DNA from: Comamonadaceae bacterium UBA2121
GTDB lineage: Bacteria; Pseudomonadota; Gammaproteobacteria; Burkholderiales; Burkholderiaceae_C
NCBI GenBank assembly: GCA_002331385.1
Contig: DCYB01000008.1
Coordinates: 27,128 to 91,127 of the forward strand
Length of the DNA: 64,000 nt
Direction: 5' to 3'
Below, in pieces: positions 24,148-31,506 of this stretch; the stretch's first letter is position 1; each line of letters opens with the position of its first letter. The translations under genes were made by a program, and so were the position numbers. Below the pieces are notes generated by a model that ran no database searches, was not told the origin of the DNA, and was given only the letters and a program-made list of their open reading frames with translations.

Positions 24148-24246
24148 AATAAAATCAAATGAACGTGCAAAACATAGCATGTACGTTTGAGTCATCCGTA
24201 TACGGGCATGTCCGCATTTTGGCGACGCCATGTTCCAGAACGGCCA

Positions 24247-25014
24247 TTACCTTTCCAGCAATCGATAACACACCCCATCACACAAGCGGATTCCCGTTTG
24301 ATTGATCAACGCAGTTCGCTCCACTGGGACTTCGCTGCACAACGAAAGCACGAATGCGCCCGGCTTATCTGTGGGGGATGTCCATAAGCACACATTTCCA
24401 CGCAGCGTCCCTGGCTGCGATAAGGCGTGCTCGGGCGCGCACTCTAGATGTCGGATGGCGGCGAAATCGACGCCCTTGCCGGTCTGTTTGAACCACGATT
24501 CTTTCATGCACCACAGTTGCGTCAGGTACGTCTCCTGCGCTGGGATGCTGTCGAGCGCAAGCAGGTGATCCCGCTCTCTGGCCGAGCAGATGATGTTTGC
24601 GCGTTCTTGCACGCTGGAGCGGTGTTTTCTTCGCCCCGCGGCTTCGACATCGATTCCCACGGCGTGATTGGCGACGGCGCAAGCGATGTAGGGGCCACTG
24701 TGGGAGAGCGACAGGTACGGTGGCCTTGCGTACTCTGTGGTGGGACTGCATGGACGTGAGCGCACGGTGGGTGCGGCGCCATCAGGGGCATCGAGCGTCC
24801 ACTGAGCGACGCTGGCCGCATGCTGGCGCGCGAGCAACAGTCGCAGGGCGTAGCGGCAGGCGATGAATTGCTGCTGCCGAGCCGGTGAGCGCATGGTGCT
24901 CAGACGGGCTTGTTCGGATGCGCTGAGCCAGCGGGAGTACTGCGCTGCTTGCGCAGCCTCCCACATGGCTGATTGCGTTGTCAGCAGCAGCTCGACAACG
25001 CCTGCTTCACGCAT
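24247..25014 (-). CDS. 4'-phosphopantetheinyl transferase, Sfp-type
   Basis: A 255-residue Sfp-superfamily enzyme that moves the phosphopantetheine arm of CoA to the serine of carrier proteins. The two metal/CoA motifs are present: GIDVEAAGRRK (D122, E124) and WCMKESWFKQTGKG (K171, E172, K176). It is the last gene of the aryl polyene operon, so it most probably activates the two ACPs ApeE and ApeF. The start MREAGVVELL is eight bases after the preceding stop; a GTG four codons earlier would overlap it. Confidence 0.88.
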   Translation of the reverse strand: MREAGVVELLLTTQSAMWEAAQAAQYSRWLSASEQARLSTMRSPARQQQFIACRYALRLLLARQHAASVAQWTLDAPDGAAPTVRSRPCSPTTEYARPPYLSLSHSGPYIACAVANHAVGIDVEAAGRRKHRSSVQERANIICSARERDHLLALDSIPAQETYLTQLWCMKESWFKQTGKGVDFAAIRHLECAPEHALSQPGTLRGNVCLWTSPTDKPGAFVLSLCSEVPVERTALINQTGIRLCDGVCYRLLER

Positions 25015-25022
25015 GGATGGAC

Positions 25023-25463
25023 TTACCTGGTCTTGGCGTAGGTGCCCTTGAGCGTCACCCCGACGACGACGGCTCCGGCGCGGCATTCGTATTCATGGGC
25101 GTTCTTGACGGGCACTTTCTTGTAGAAGCTGTGCAGATCCACCACCGCGTTGGCACCCTTTTGCTTGGCACTGTCCTGGAAGGCGATAAGCGCCGACAAG
25201 GCCGCCCACTTGCAGGCGGTCTGGTCGTCCTTGCCCACGCCGTTCGTCTTCTTGTTGGACACGTCTTCGCCCAAACGCGCGTTCACGGCGGGGGTGCGTG
25301 CGCCCGACATGTAGAACTTCACGCTGCCGTCGAGTTTGCCGTCCGCCATGCCCATCTGGATGACTTCTTCAATGGGCAGCATCAGCGAGTCATTGCGTGC
25401 TTGCGCGGTTCCCAGCGCAGTCAGCGCCAGCAGGGCAATCAGGGTTTTCTTGTTGAGTGACAT
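25023..25463 (-). CDS. Small secreted protein of the aryl polyene operon
   Basis: A 146-residue protein with a signal peptide (KKTLIALLALTALGTAQA). The mature part shows SVKFYMSGARTPAVNARLGE, a stretch often labelled as an 'excinuclease ATPase subunit'-like domain in automatic annotation, and ends AGAVVVGVTLKGTYAKTR. It has a cysteine in each half (TACKWAA and EYECRAG), likely a disulfide in the periplasm. It does not look like any UvrA. Strong ribosome-binding site GAAGGAGAA. Homologues regularly accompany aryl polyene clusters, so an envelope role in pigment placement is inferred. Confidence 0.7.
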   Translation of the reverse strand: MSLNKKTLIALLALTALGTAQARNDSLMLPIEEVIQMGMADGKLDGSVKFYMSGARTPAVNARLGEDVSNKKTNGVGKDDQTACKWAALSALIAFQDSAKQKGANAVVDLHSFYKKVPVKNAHEYECRAGAVVVGVTLKGTYAKTR

Positions 25464-25941
25464 TCAGGTTCTCCTTCGGTTGTGTGGATGGGTTCGCCGC
25501 CTTGGGCGCAGGGGCCAGGGGATTGCCGATGCGCTTGGTCAGGTTGCGAATCCAGCGGTTGTAGTTGGGGTGAATCTGCCGCACGCCATCGCGCTCGCCA
25601 AAATTCAGATTCGTGCTGTGCAGATAGTTGATGTCGTAGCCGGTGATGTCATACAGCACCTCGATGCTCACCTGATGCTTGCCCTGCTTGTCGTAATGCA
25701 GTTCGATGCGACCCGGCTCGTCCTTCACCACCTGCCAGTCCAGACCCAGCGCGGCGCGCACGATCTGGCTGCGCGCTTGTGCCAGGGTGATGGCGTCGCC
25801 GCCTTCGGTCACGAAGATCACTCTGGGCGCATCGAACAACTCCGTCTGCCTTGCCAGGGCTGCGCCTGAACCTGTCATCAATGCGAACGCCAGTGCCATC
25901 GCGGCATAGCTGGATCGGGGCATGCTTTTTGTGTGCTTCAA
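25390..25941 (-). CDS. Secreted protein of unknown function in the aryl polyene operon
   Basis: A secreted protein of about 183 residues with a signal peptide ending in GSGAALARQ. The mature domain (residues about 40-140) shows regular beta segments (RIELHYDKQGKHQVSIEVLY) and ends in a Pro/Ser/Gln-rich tail overlapping the next gene by 74 bases. The start is a TTG with AGGGAGGAAACA just upstream; the ATG six codons later (MPRSSYAAM) and a GTG five codons earlier are alternatives. No function is known. Position after apeR and before the other secreted protein links it to export or anchoring of the pigment. Confidence 0.65.
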   Translation of the reverse strand: MKHTKSMPRSSYAAMALAFALMTGSGAALARQTELFDAPRVIFVTEGGDAITLAQARSQIVRAALGLDWQVVKDEPGRIELHYDKQGKHQVSIEVLYDITGYDINYLHSTNLNFGERDGVRQIHPNYNRWIRNLTKRIGNPLAPAPKAANPSTQPKENLNVTQQENPDCPAGADCAGNRASTQ

Positions 25942-25972
25942 TGTTTCCTCCCTCACGATAAATACTCCTGCC

Positions 25973-27214
25973 TTACCAGCGTCTGAAGATCAACGACGTG
26001 TTGATGCCGCCAAACGCAAAATTGTTTGTCATGACCAGATCGGTCGATACGGCACGAGGCGCGCCCATGATGAAGTCCAGCGGCGCGCAGCGCGGGTCCA
26101 CCTCGGTGAGGTTGGCGTTGGCGGCAAACATGCCGTCGCGCTGCATTTCCAGCGTCATCCATGTCTCCAGCGCGCCGCATGCTCCCAGCGTGTGCCCCAT
26201 GTAACCCTTGAGCGTGCTGACAGGGACGCGATCGCCGAACACCTCGTAGGTGGCGGCAGATTCGGCAATGTCGCCCTGCTCCGTCGCCGTTCCATGCGCA
26301 TTCACGTAACCGATGTCGGCAGCCTGCACGCCTGCATCCTCAAGCGCCAAAAGCATGGCCTGCGCCATGGTGTCGGGATTGGGATGGGTCACGTGCGTGC
26401 CATCGCAGTTCGTGCCCCAACCGATGAGCTCGGCGATGATGTGGGCACCGCGCGCCTTGGCGTGCTCCAGCTCTTCCAGCACCAGGGTGCAAGCGCCCTC
26501 ACCCAGCACCAGGCCATCACGCGCCGCATCGAACGGGCGCGGAGTGAGTTCCGGCGTATCGTTCTTCACGCTCGTGGCGAACAAAGTGTCGAACACCGCC
26601 GCCTGCGTGGCATCGAGCTCTTCGGCACCGCCCGCCAGCATGGCGACTTGCTTGCCGCTCTGGATGGCTTCGAACGCGTAGCCAATGCCCTGGCTGCCCG
26701 ATGTGCAGGCGCTGGACGTAGTGATCACGCGCCCCGTCAAACCGAAGAACACGCCGATGTTGACCGCCGCTGTGTGCGACATCATCTTGATGTAGGTGTT
26801 CGCGTTGATGCCTTCGGTATTGCGGTCGGCAATCATGCGTCCGAAATCGCCGATGGCAGCGGGCGTGCCAGCAGATGAGCCATACGCCACGCCCATCTTG
26901 CCGCTGGTGACCAATGGATCGCCCAGCAGACCGGCATGCTCCAGCGCTTTTTCACTGGCGCGTGTCGCCATGACGGCCACACGCCCCATGCTGCGCATGG
27001 TCTTGCGGTTGTAGTGTGCAGGCAGTTCAAATGGCGGCACGGTGCAGCCCACCTGGGTGCTCAGGCCTTCGATGTCTTTCCATTCGTCCATGGCGCGAAT
27101 GACGTTGCGGCCACTGTCCAGTTGCGCACGGACGGCGGCCCAATCGTGCCCCAGCGGACTCAGCGCACCAATGCCCGTGACCACCACCCTGCGTCGTTGG
27201 TTCATGTTGCTCAT
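25973..27214 (-). CDS. apeR: Beta-ketoacyl-ACP synthase, FabF-like (ApeR)
   Basis: A 413-residue ketosynthase with the intact triad C170 (TTSSACTSGSQG), H307 (NAHGTATEQGD) and H341 (GYMGHTLGACGALE). It condenses malonyl-ACP with an acyl-enzyme. In aryl polyene systems one ketosynthase pairs with chain-length factor ApeC and a second acts alone in the early step; the name ApeR is given by order, because it follows apeP-apeQ as in E. coli. The start overlaps the apeQ stop by four bases (ATGA). The function as KS is sure; which of the two cycles it serves is inferred. Confidence 0.88.
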   Translation of the reverse strand: MSNMNQRRRVVVTGIGALSPLGHDWAAVRAQLDSGRNVIRAMDEWKDIEGLSTQVGCTVPPFELPAHYNRKTMRSMGRVAVMATRASEKALEHAGLLGDPLVTSGKMGVAYGSSAGTPAAIGDFGRMIADRNTEGINANTYIKMMSHTAAVNIGVFFGLTGRVITTSSACTSGSQGIGYAFEAIQSGKQVAMLAGGAEELDATQAAVFDTLFATSVKNDTPELTPRPFDAARDGLVLGEGACTLVLEELEHAKARGAHIIAELIGWGTNCDGTHVTHPNPDTMAQAMLLALEDAGVQAADIGYVNAHGTATEQGDIAESAATYEVFGDRVPVSTLKGYMGHTLGACGALETWMTLEMQRDGMFAANANLTEVDPRCAPLDFIMGAPRAVSTDLVMTNNFAFGGINTSLIFRRW

Positions 27215-27966
27215 CCGGTCATGCCTCCGTTGACTGAAATGACCTGTCGGGTCACGTAAGACGCTTCTGGCCCCAGCAAAAACGCCACGACCGATGCCAC
27301 CTCATCGGCAGAGCCCATGCGGCGCATTGGAATCAGGTCCAGCGCGTGCGCGAGGACTTCTTCGCTCACCATCTCGGTGTCGATCAATCCCGGTGCAACA
27401 CAGTTGACCGTGATGTGCCGCTTGGCCAGTTCAATGGCGAGCGACTTGGTGGCGGCAATCACCCCCGCCTTGGCGGCGCTGTAATTGGTCTGACCACGGT
27501 TACCCATGAGCGCCGACACCGACGCCAACGTGACGATGCGCCCCGGCTTGCGCCGTTGCACCATGGGCATGACGACTGGATGCAGCACGTTGTAGAACGC
27601 ATCGAGATTGGTGTGCACCACGGCGTCCCACTCTTCGCCCGACATGGCGGGAAAGGCGTTGTTGCGTGCGATGCCCGCATTGCACACCACGCCGTAATAC
27701 GCGCCATGGCGTTCCATATCGGCCTGCAAAGCCTGCGCGCAGACGGCCCGATCGGCAACATCAAACTGCAGCACGCGCGCGCTGCGCCCCATCGCGGCGA
27801 TGTCGGCAGCGACGGCATTGGCCTGCTCGATGCCCGAGCGGCAATGCACGACGATGTCGAAGCCGTCGCGCGCCAGCCGCAGCGCAATGGCGCGCCCGAT
27901 TCCTCGACTCGATCCGGTCACCAGCACCGTGTGACGGGCGGTCGTTTCATTCATGGTGGTTGTCAT
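27211..27966 (-). CDS. apeQ: 3-oxoacyl-ACP reductase, FabG-like (ApeQ)
   Basis: A 251-residue short-chain dehydrogenase that reduces the beta-keto group during polyene growth. The cofactor loop is VLVTGSSRGIGRAIALRLA, NAG is in VVCNAGIARNN, and the catalytic Ser-Tyr-Lys is spread over TLASVSALMGNRGQTNYSAAKAGVI. NADPH preference is suggested by the basic residue after the beta-2 strand (VVHCRSG). Overlaps: start region lies within the end of apeP (two possible ATGs five codons apart), and its stop overlaps apeR. Confidence 0.9.
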   Translation of the reverse strand: MTTTMNETTARHTVLVTGSSRGIGRAIALRLARDGFDIVVHCRSGIEQANAVAADIAAMGRSARVLQFDVADRAVCAQALQADMERHGAYYGVVCNAGIARNNAFPAMSGEEWDAVVHTNLDAFYNVLHPVVMPMVQRRKPGRIVTLASVSALMGNRGQTNYSAAKAGVIAATKSLAIELAKRHITVNCVAPGLIDTEMVSEEVLAHALDLIPMRRMGSADEVASVVAFLLGPEASYVTRQVISVNGGMTG

Positions 27967-28435
27967 TTTCCTGATTCTTCAAAGCGGCCACATAGGCACT
28001 TCCATCCTCCGGCTCAAAGACCGAAACGCGCGCTGTCGCCAAAGGCGGACCAACCGGCCTTGCGACGCTGCAATCAAACATGCCCAGCCCGTTATCCCCC
28101 ATCAGTTCGCAATGCACGCGCACCTCCAGCAGGTCGTCAGGGGCAAAAAAATCCACCGTCGATTGAAAACTGCGCGTACCCAGCAGAAAGCCAAGCTTCA
28201 CCTGGTTGCCCGCTGACAGGGCTCGCCACCCTGCCCACGCGGCCACGGTCTGCGCCATGTATTCCAGCCCCACCCAGACCGGCATGCCCCCGTCCTGCAG
28301 GAACAGTCCATCGCGCGGCACCCTCACCTGCGCCACGGCGCCGTCCTCACTGGCTTCCAGCAAACGGTCCAGCAACAGCATGGCGCCACGGTGCGGCACA
28401 TAGTTTTCGATGGGGAGAAATCCGTTGTCTTGCAT
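27947..28435 (-). CDS. apeP: Hotdog-fold 3-hydroxyacyl-ACP dehydratase (ApeP)
   Basis: A 162-residue FabZ/FabA-like dehydratase. The active-site histidine is in YVPHRGAMLLLDRLLE and a conserved glutamate/tyrosine is in GLEYMAQTVAAWAGW. Loss of water after ApeQ reduction makes each double bond of the conjugated chain. Aryl polyene systems use two hotdog proteins, ApeI and ApeP, reported to work as a pair; the ApeI equivalent is here the C-terminal part of the ApeH fusion. An ATG (chosen) or a GTG three codons earlier overlapping the apeO stop (GTGA) could be the start. Confidence 0.85.
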   Translation of the reverse strand: MQDNGFLPIENYVPHRGAMLLLDRLLEASEDGAVAQVRVPRDGLFLQDGGMPVWVGLEYMAQTVAAWAGWRALSAGNQVKLGFLLGTRSFQSTVDFFAPDDLLEVRVHCELMGDNGLGMFDCSVARPVGPPLATARVSVFEPEDGSAYVAALKNQENDNHHE

Positions 28436-28440
28436 GATGT

Positions 28441-29637
28441 TCACGCGGCGCTTTCCAACAGCAGCGTGCAATTACTGCCACCAAATGCAAAGGAGTTGCT
28501 GAGCACCGTGCGCACCGGTCTACCGAGCGCCTGCCCAGGTGCGACCGGATGGACCGCCGCCAGCGCCGGGTCCATTACGCCGTCCCACCAATGGGCGGGC
28601 AGCCGTCCTTCGGGGTTATCTTGCAGTACGTGCCACGCGACTGCCGCCTCCAGCGCTCCCGCCGCAGCCAAGGTATGGCCGGTCAAAGGTTTGGTGGAAC
28701 TGACGGGCGTTTGCCCGCCCAGCAAGGCATGCACGGCCAGGCATTCCATGGCGTCGTTGTGCGCCGTAGCCGTTCCGTGCAGGTTGACGTAGTCCACCTG
28801 ATCTGCACGCATGCCCGCCCGATCCAGGGCCTGTTGCATCGCTATGCGCGCGCCGCGTCCGGTGGGGTCGGGGGCCGACATGTGGTGCGCATCCTGCGTT
28901 TCGCCCCAGCCCGCAAGCCGCACGGGTCCCGCCTCCCTGCCAAGCAGGAAAAACGCCGCGCCCTCACCCAGATTGATACCTTTGCGGTGCTCCGACAGCG
29001 GATTGCAGCGCTCTGCCGAAACTGCTTCGAGCGCGCTGAAGCCGGCCACGGTAAAGCGGCTGAGTGCATCCACGCCGCCCGCCACCACCGCATCCACCAT
29101 GCCACTGCGCAGCAGGCGCGCGGCCGATGCAAGGGCCTTGGCGCCCGACGAGCATGCCGTGGAGATGGTGTGCGCCGGGCCCCGGATGCCCAGAGCGGCG
29201 CTGGCAAATGCCGCCACATCGCCCAGCTCCTGCACGCCATAGTCAAACCCGAGCGGGAAGGAACCAGACGCACGCAACTGGCGCGCAGCGGCCTCGCCTT
29301 CGTCCAGCCCGGCGGTACTTGTGCCGACGATCAACGCGACGCGCTGGGGCCCAAACCGCTCTACCGCAGCCTGCACATGCGCACGCAACGGCCATAGCGC
29401 AGCCCACGCCATGGCGTTGTTGCGCGAGCGCTGCCATGCGGGCGCGAAATCGATGGAGGGCAGAGCTGCATCCTGCGGTAAACAACCCAGCGCGAGCACC
29501 CGTCCGGGCGAGTACGCATCGGTCGCACGCAAAGTGTCTGGATCATGCTCAGCAAACAGGTGGCGGCGCATGTGCTCGGCATCCATGCCCAACGCACTGA
29601 CGGCGTGCCCTTGCTGAATGAACACCGGCGCGGTCAT
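28441..29637 (-). CDS. apeO: Beta-ketoacyl synthase (ApeO)
   Basis: A 398-residue ketosynthase with C162 (ISTACSSGAKALA), H287 (NLHGTATAHND) and H321 (PLTGHTLAAAGALE) all in place. Its start ATG overlaps the apeN stop (ATGA); a longer open frame upstream is a shadow of apeN. By position (directly after apeN and before apeP) it matches ApeO, the elongating ketosynthase thought to pair with the chain-length factor ApeC at the far end of the operon. The naming is by order; the KS function is clear. Confidence 0.88.
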   Translation of the reverse strand: MTAPVFIQQGHAVSALGMDAEHMRRHLFAEHDPDTLRATDAYSPGRVLALGCLPQDAALPSIDFAPAWQRSRNNAMAWAALWPLRAHVQAAVERFGPQRVALIVGTSTAGLDEGEAAARQLRASGSFPLGFDYGVQELGDVAAFASAALGIRGPAHTISTACSSGAKALASAARLLRSGMVDAVVAGGVDALSRFTVAGFSALEAVSAERCNPLSEHRKGINLGEGAAFFLLGREAGPVRLAGWGETQDAHHMSAPDPTGRGARIAMQQALDRAGMRADQVDYVNLHGTATAHNDAMECLAVHALLGGQTPVSSTKPLTGHTLAAAGALEAAVAWHVLQDNPEGRLPAHWWDGVMDPALAAVHPVAPGQALGRPVRTVLSNSFAFGGSNCTLLLESAA

Positions 29638-30245
29638 GACGCGGACCTTTCCCGCGTGCACAGTTGGCTGCCCCCGGGCGTGTCCACGCGCAGTGTCCAG
29701 CCACCACGTTCGTACACGATCTCGAGTGCATCCGGCGACACAGAACGCACGCGCACATGGGGCGTGCCGTTGTGCAGCAACACGCGCTCGCCCGAGGCGG
29801 CGGCCATCAGTGTCCACGGTGCAGGCAACGCTTTGGCGATGGCGTCCTCTGGCCAGAACGCCAGTTGCAAATCGCTGAGCACCTGCTCCGGCTTCAATTG
29901 CGCGGGCCACCAGCGCGACAGTTGGGGCTCCAGGTGCGCGCCGTCCCACGACAGCGTGCCCACCATCTGGCCCATGTTCAACAGCGCCAGTCGCAGCGCG
30001 GTGGTATCCACTTCTAACAGCGCATCCAGCTCCCTGGGCGACTCGCCGGGCGGCGTCACGCTCAGGCGTTGCTGCACGGCCGCCGCACAGCCCAAGGCCG
30101 CTGGCGACAACGCCAACCACGGTGCTCCTCCTCGTGCATCCGCCTCTTCCTGCTGACTGGCAGGCAAGGCCGAGCACCCGAGCACAAGCAACGCCGCGCA
30201 CGCCGTCATGGCGATCTTCAACGTGTTCGGCGTTGGCAACTTCAC
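29634..30245 (-). CDS. apeN: DUF3261 outer-membrane lipoprotein (ApeN)
   Basis: A 203-residue lipoprotein. The signal has a lipobox LVLGCS, so the mature protein is acylated at Cys and, with no aspartate at +2, is likely sent to the outer membrane by Lol. The remaining domain is the DUF3261 beta-rich fold with repeated motifs (MVGTLSWDGAHLEPQLSRWW). Aryl polyene clusters keep a DUF3261 gene next to the LolA and MMPL genes, and it probably forms the outer-membrane acceptor of the polyene-lipid transport route. Stop overlaps the apeO start. Confidence 0.82.
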   Translation of the reverse strand: MKLPTPNTLKIAMTACAALLVLGCSALPASQQEEADARGGAPWLALSPAALGCAAAVQQRLSVTPPGESPRELDALLEVDTTALRLALLNMGQMVGTLSWDGAHLEPQLSRWWPAQLKPEQVLSDLQLAFWPEDAIAKALPAPWTLMAAASGERVLLHNGTPHVRVRSVSPDALEIVYERGGWTLRVDTPGGSQLCTRERSAS

Positions 30246-31504
30246 GCGCGGGCCTCCCCTGCGGGCTCACGACACAGCTCGCGCAGTACGTTCAGGCGGC
30301 GCTGCGGCTCGGCCACATACGGGTTGTTCGTGTCCCACGCATAGCCAGCCAGGATCGACGCGATCATGCGGCGAATTTCCGGCGAATGGCGCTTGCTGAA
30401 AATGACGTCCTGAAAGCCACCTTCGTACCAGCCCGCAACGAACGCACGGAAGGTGTTGACGCCCGCCTGCAGCGGCTCGGCGTAGTCTGTTTGCCAGTTC
30501 ACGCTCTCGCCATTCCACTCGCGATCAATGCAGGCTGCGGCCAGGCTGGACGATTTGAACGCAATGGTCACGCCGCTCGAAAACACGGGGTCCAGAAACT
30601 CGCCCGCATTGCCCAGCAGCGCGAAATGCTTGCCCCACAGTGATGTCACGTTGGCCGAATATCCGTTGAGCGAGCGGCCCGGCGTGTCCCACACCGCGTT
30701 GCGCAGCACCTTGGTCAGACTGGGCACCTCCGCGATGATGGCGCGCAGCCGCTCCACTTCCGTGCCTTGGTATTGCGCCAGATATTCCGGCGTTCCGACC
30801 ACCCCTTGCGAGCAGCGTCCGTTGGAAAAAGGAATGGTCCAGAACCATACATCGTGATGGTCCGGATGCACGGTGATGAGAATCTTCTGGCGGTCCATGT
30901 CGGCCAGATCGATGTGATCTTCGATGTGCGTGAACAGTGCGCCGCGCACCGGAAAATCGGATGGCCGCTCCAGATCCAGCATGCGCGGCAAGATGCGCGC
31001 AAAGCCACTCGCATCCAGCAGGTGCCGTGCTCGCACGCTGTATTCATGTCCATCGGGATGGCGCACGCGCACGACCGGCGCTTCGCCAGCCACGTCCACT
31101 GCCGTGACCGTATGGCGATAGCGGATCTCCGCGCCGGCCTTTTCTGCGGCATCGGCCAGCACCTTGTCGAAGTTGGCACGCTGCACCTGATAGGTCGTTC
31201 CCCAGCCCGGCGAGAACTTGTCGCGGAAGTCGAAGTCCGAGCGCTCGTCCCCTTTCGCAAACGCTGCGCCGTTCTTGTGCTGGAAGCCGGCTTCGATCAC
31301 GTCGCGCAGCATTCCGGCCTCTTCGAGGTATTGCATGCTTTGCGGCAGCAAGCTCTCGCCAATCGAAAAGCGCGGAAAGGTTTCCTTCTCCAGGATCATC
31401 ACCTTGCGCCCTTGCTTGCGCAGCAGGCCTGCCGCGACCGCGCCAGATGGTCCTGCGCCGATGATGAGCACCTCTGTGTTTTCCACGGTGTGAATTCCCT
31501 GCAT
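30242..31504 (-). CDS. FAD-dependent oxidoreductase, halogenase-like, of the aryl polyene operon
   Basis: A 420-residue flavoprotein with FAD motif GAGPSGA (residues 16-22), the GD-like region FSIGESLLPQSM and the second nucleotide stretch LLDASGFAR. It carries two halogenase hallmarks: the WxWxIP motif (W220-F-W222-T-I-P225) and a lysine in GFQHKNGAAF (K77), at the place of the catalytic Lys in flavin halogenases. It is separated from the MMPL gene by two bases and overlaps apeN. It may halogenate the aryl head, as bromine is found in xanthomonadins; alternatively it is a dehydrogenase in polyene maturation. Motif evidence only. Confidence 0.78.
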   Translation of the reverse strand: MQGIHTVENTEVLIIGAGPSGAVAAGLLRKQGRKVMILEKETFPRFSIGESLLPQSMQYLEEAGMLRDVIEAGFQHKNGAAFAKGDERSDFDFRDKFSPGWGTTYQVQRANFDKVLADAAEKAGAEIRYRHTVTAVDVAGEAPVVRVRHPDGHEYSVRARHLLDASGFARILPRMLDLERPSDFPVRGALFTHIEDHIDLADMDRQKILITVHPDHHDVWFWTIPFSNGRCSQGVVGTPEYLAQYQGTEVERLRAIIAEVPSLTKVLRNAVWDTPGRSLNGYSANVTSLWGKHFALLGNAGEFLDPVFSSGVTIAFKSSSLAAACIDREWNGESVNWQTDYAEPLQAGVNTFRAFVAGWYEGGFQDVIFSKRHSPEIRRMIASILAGYAWDTNNPYVAEPQRRLNVLRELCREPAGEARA

Positions 31505-31506
31505 GA

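Noticed and set aside
23890..24231. 113-residue frame overlapping the coiled-coil gene
   Set aside because: It overlaps the start of a better-supported gene and lacks a ribosome-binding site and familiar motifs.
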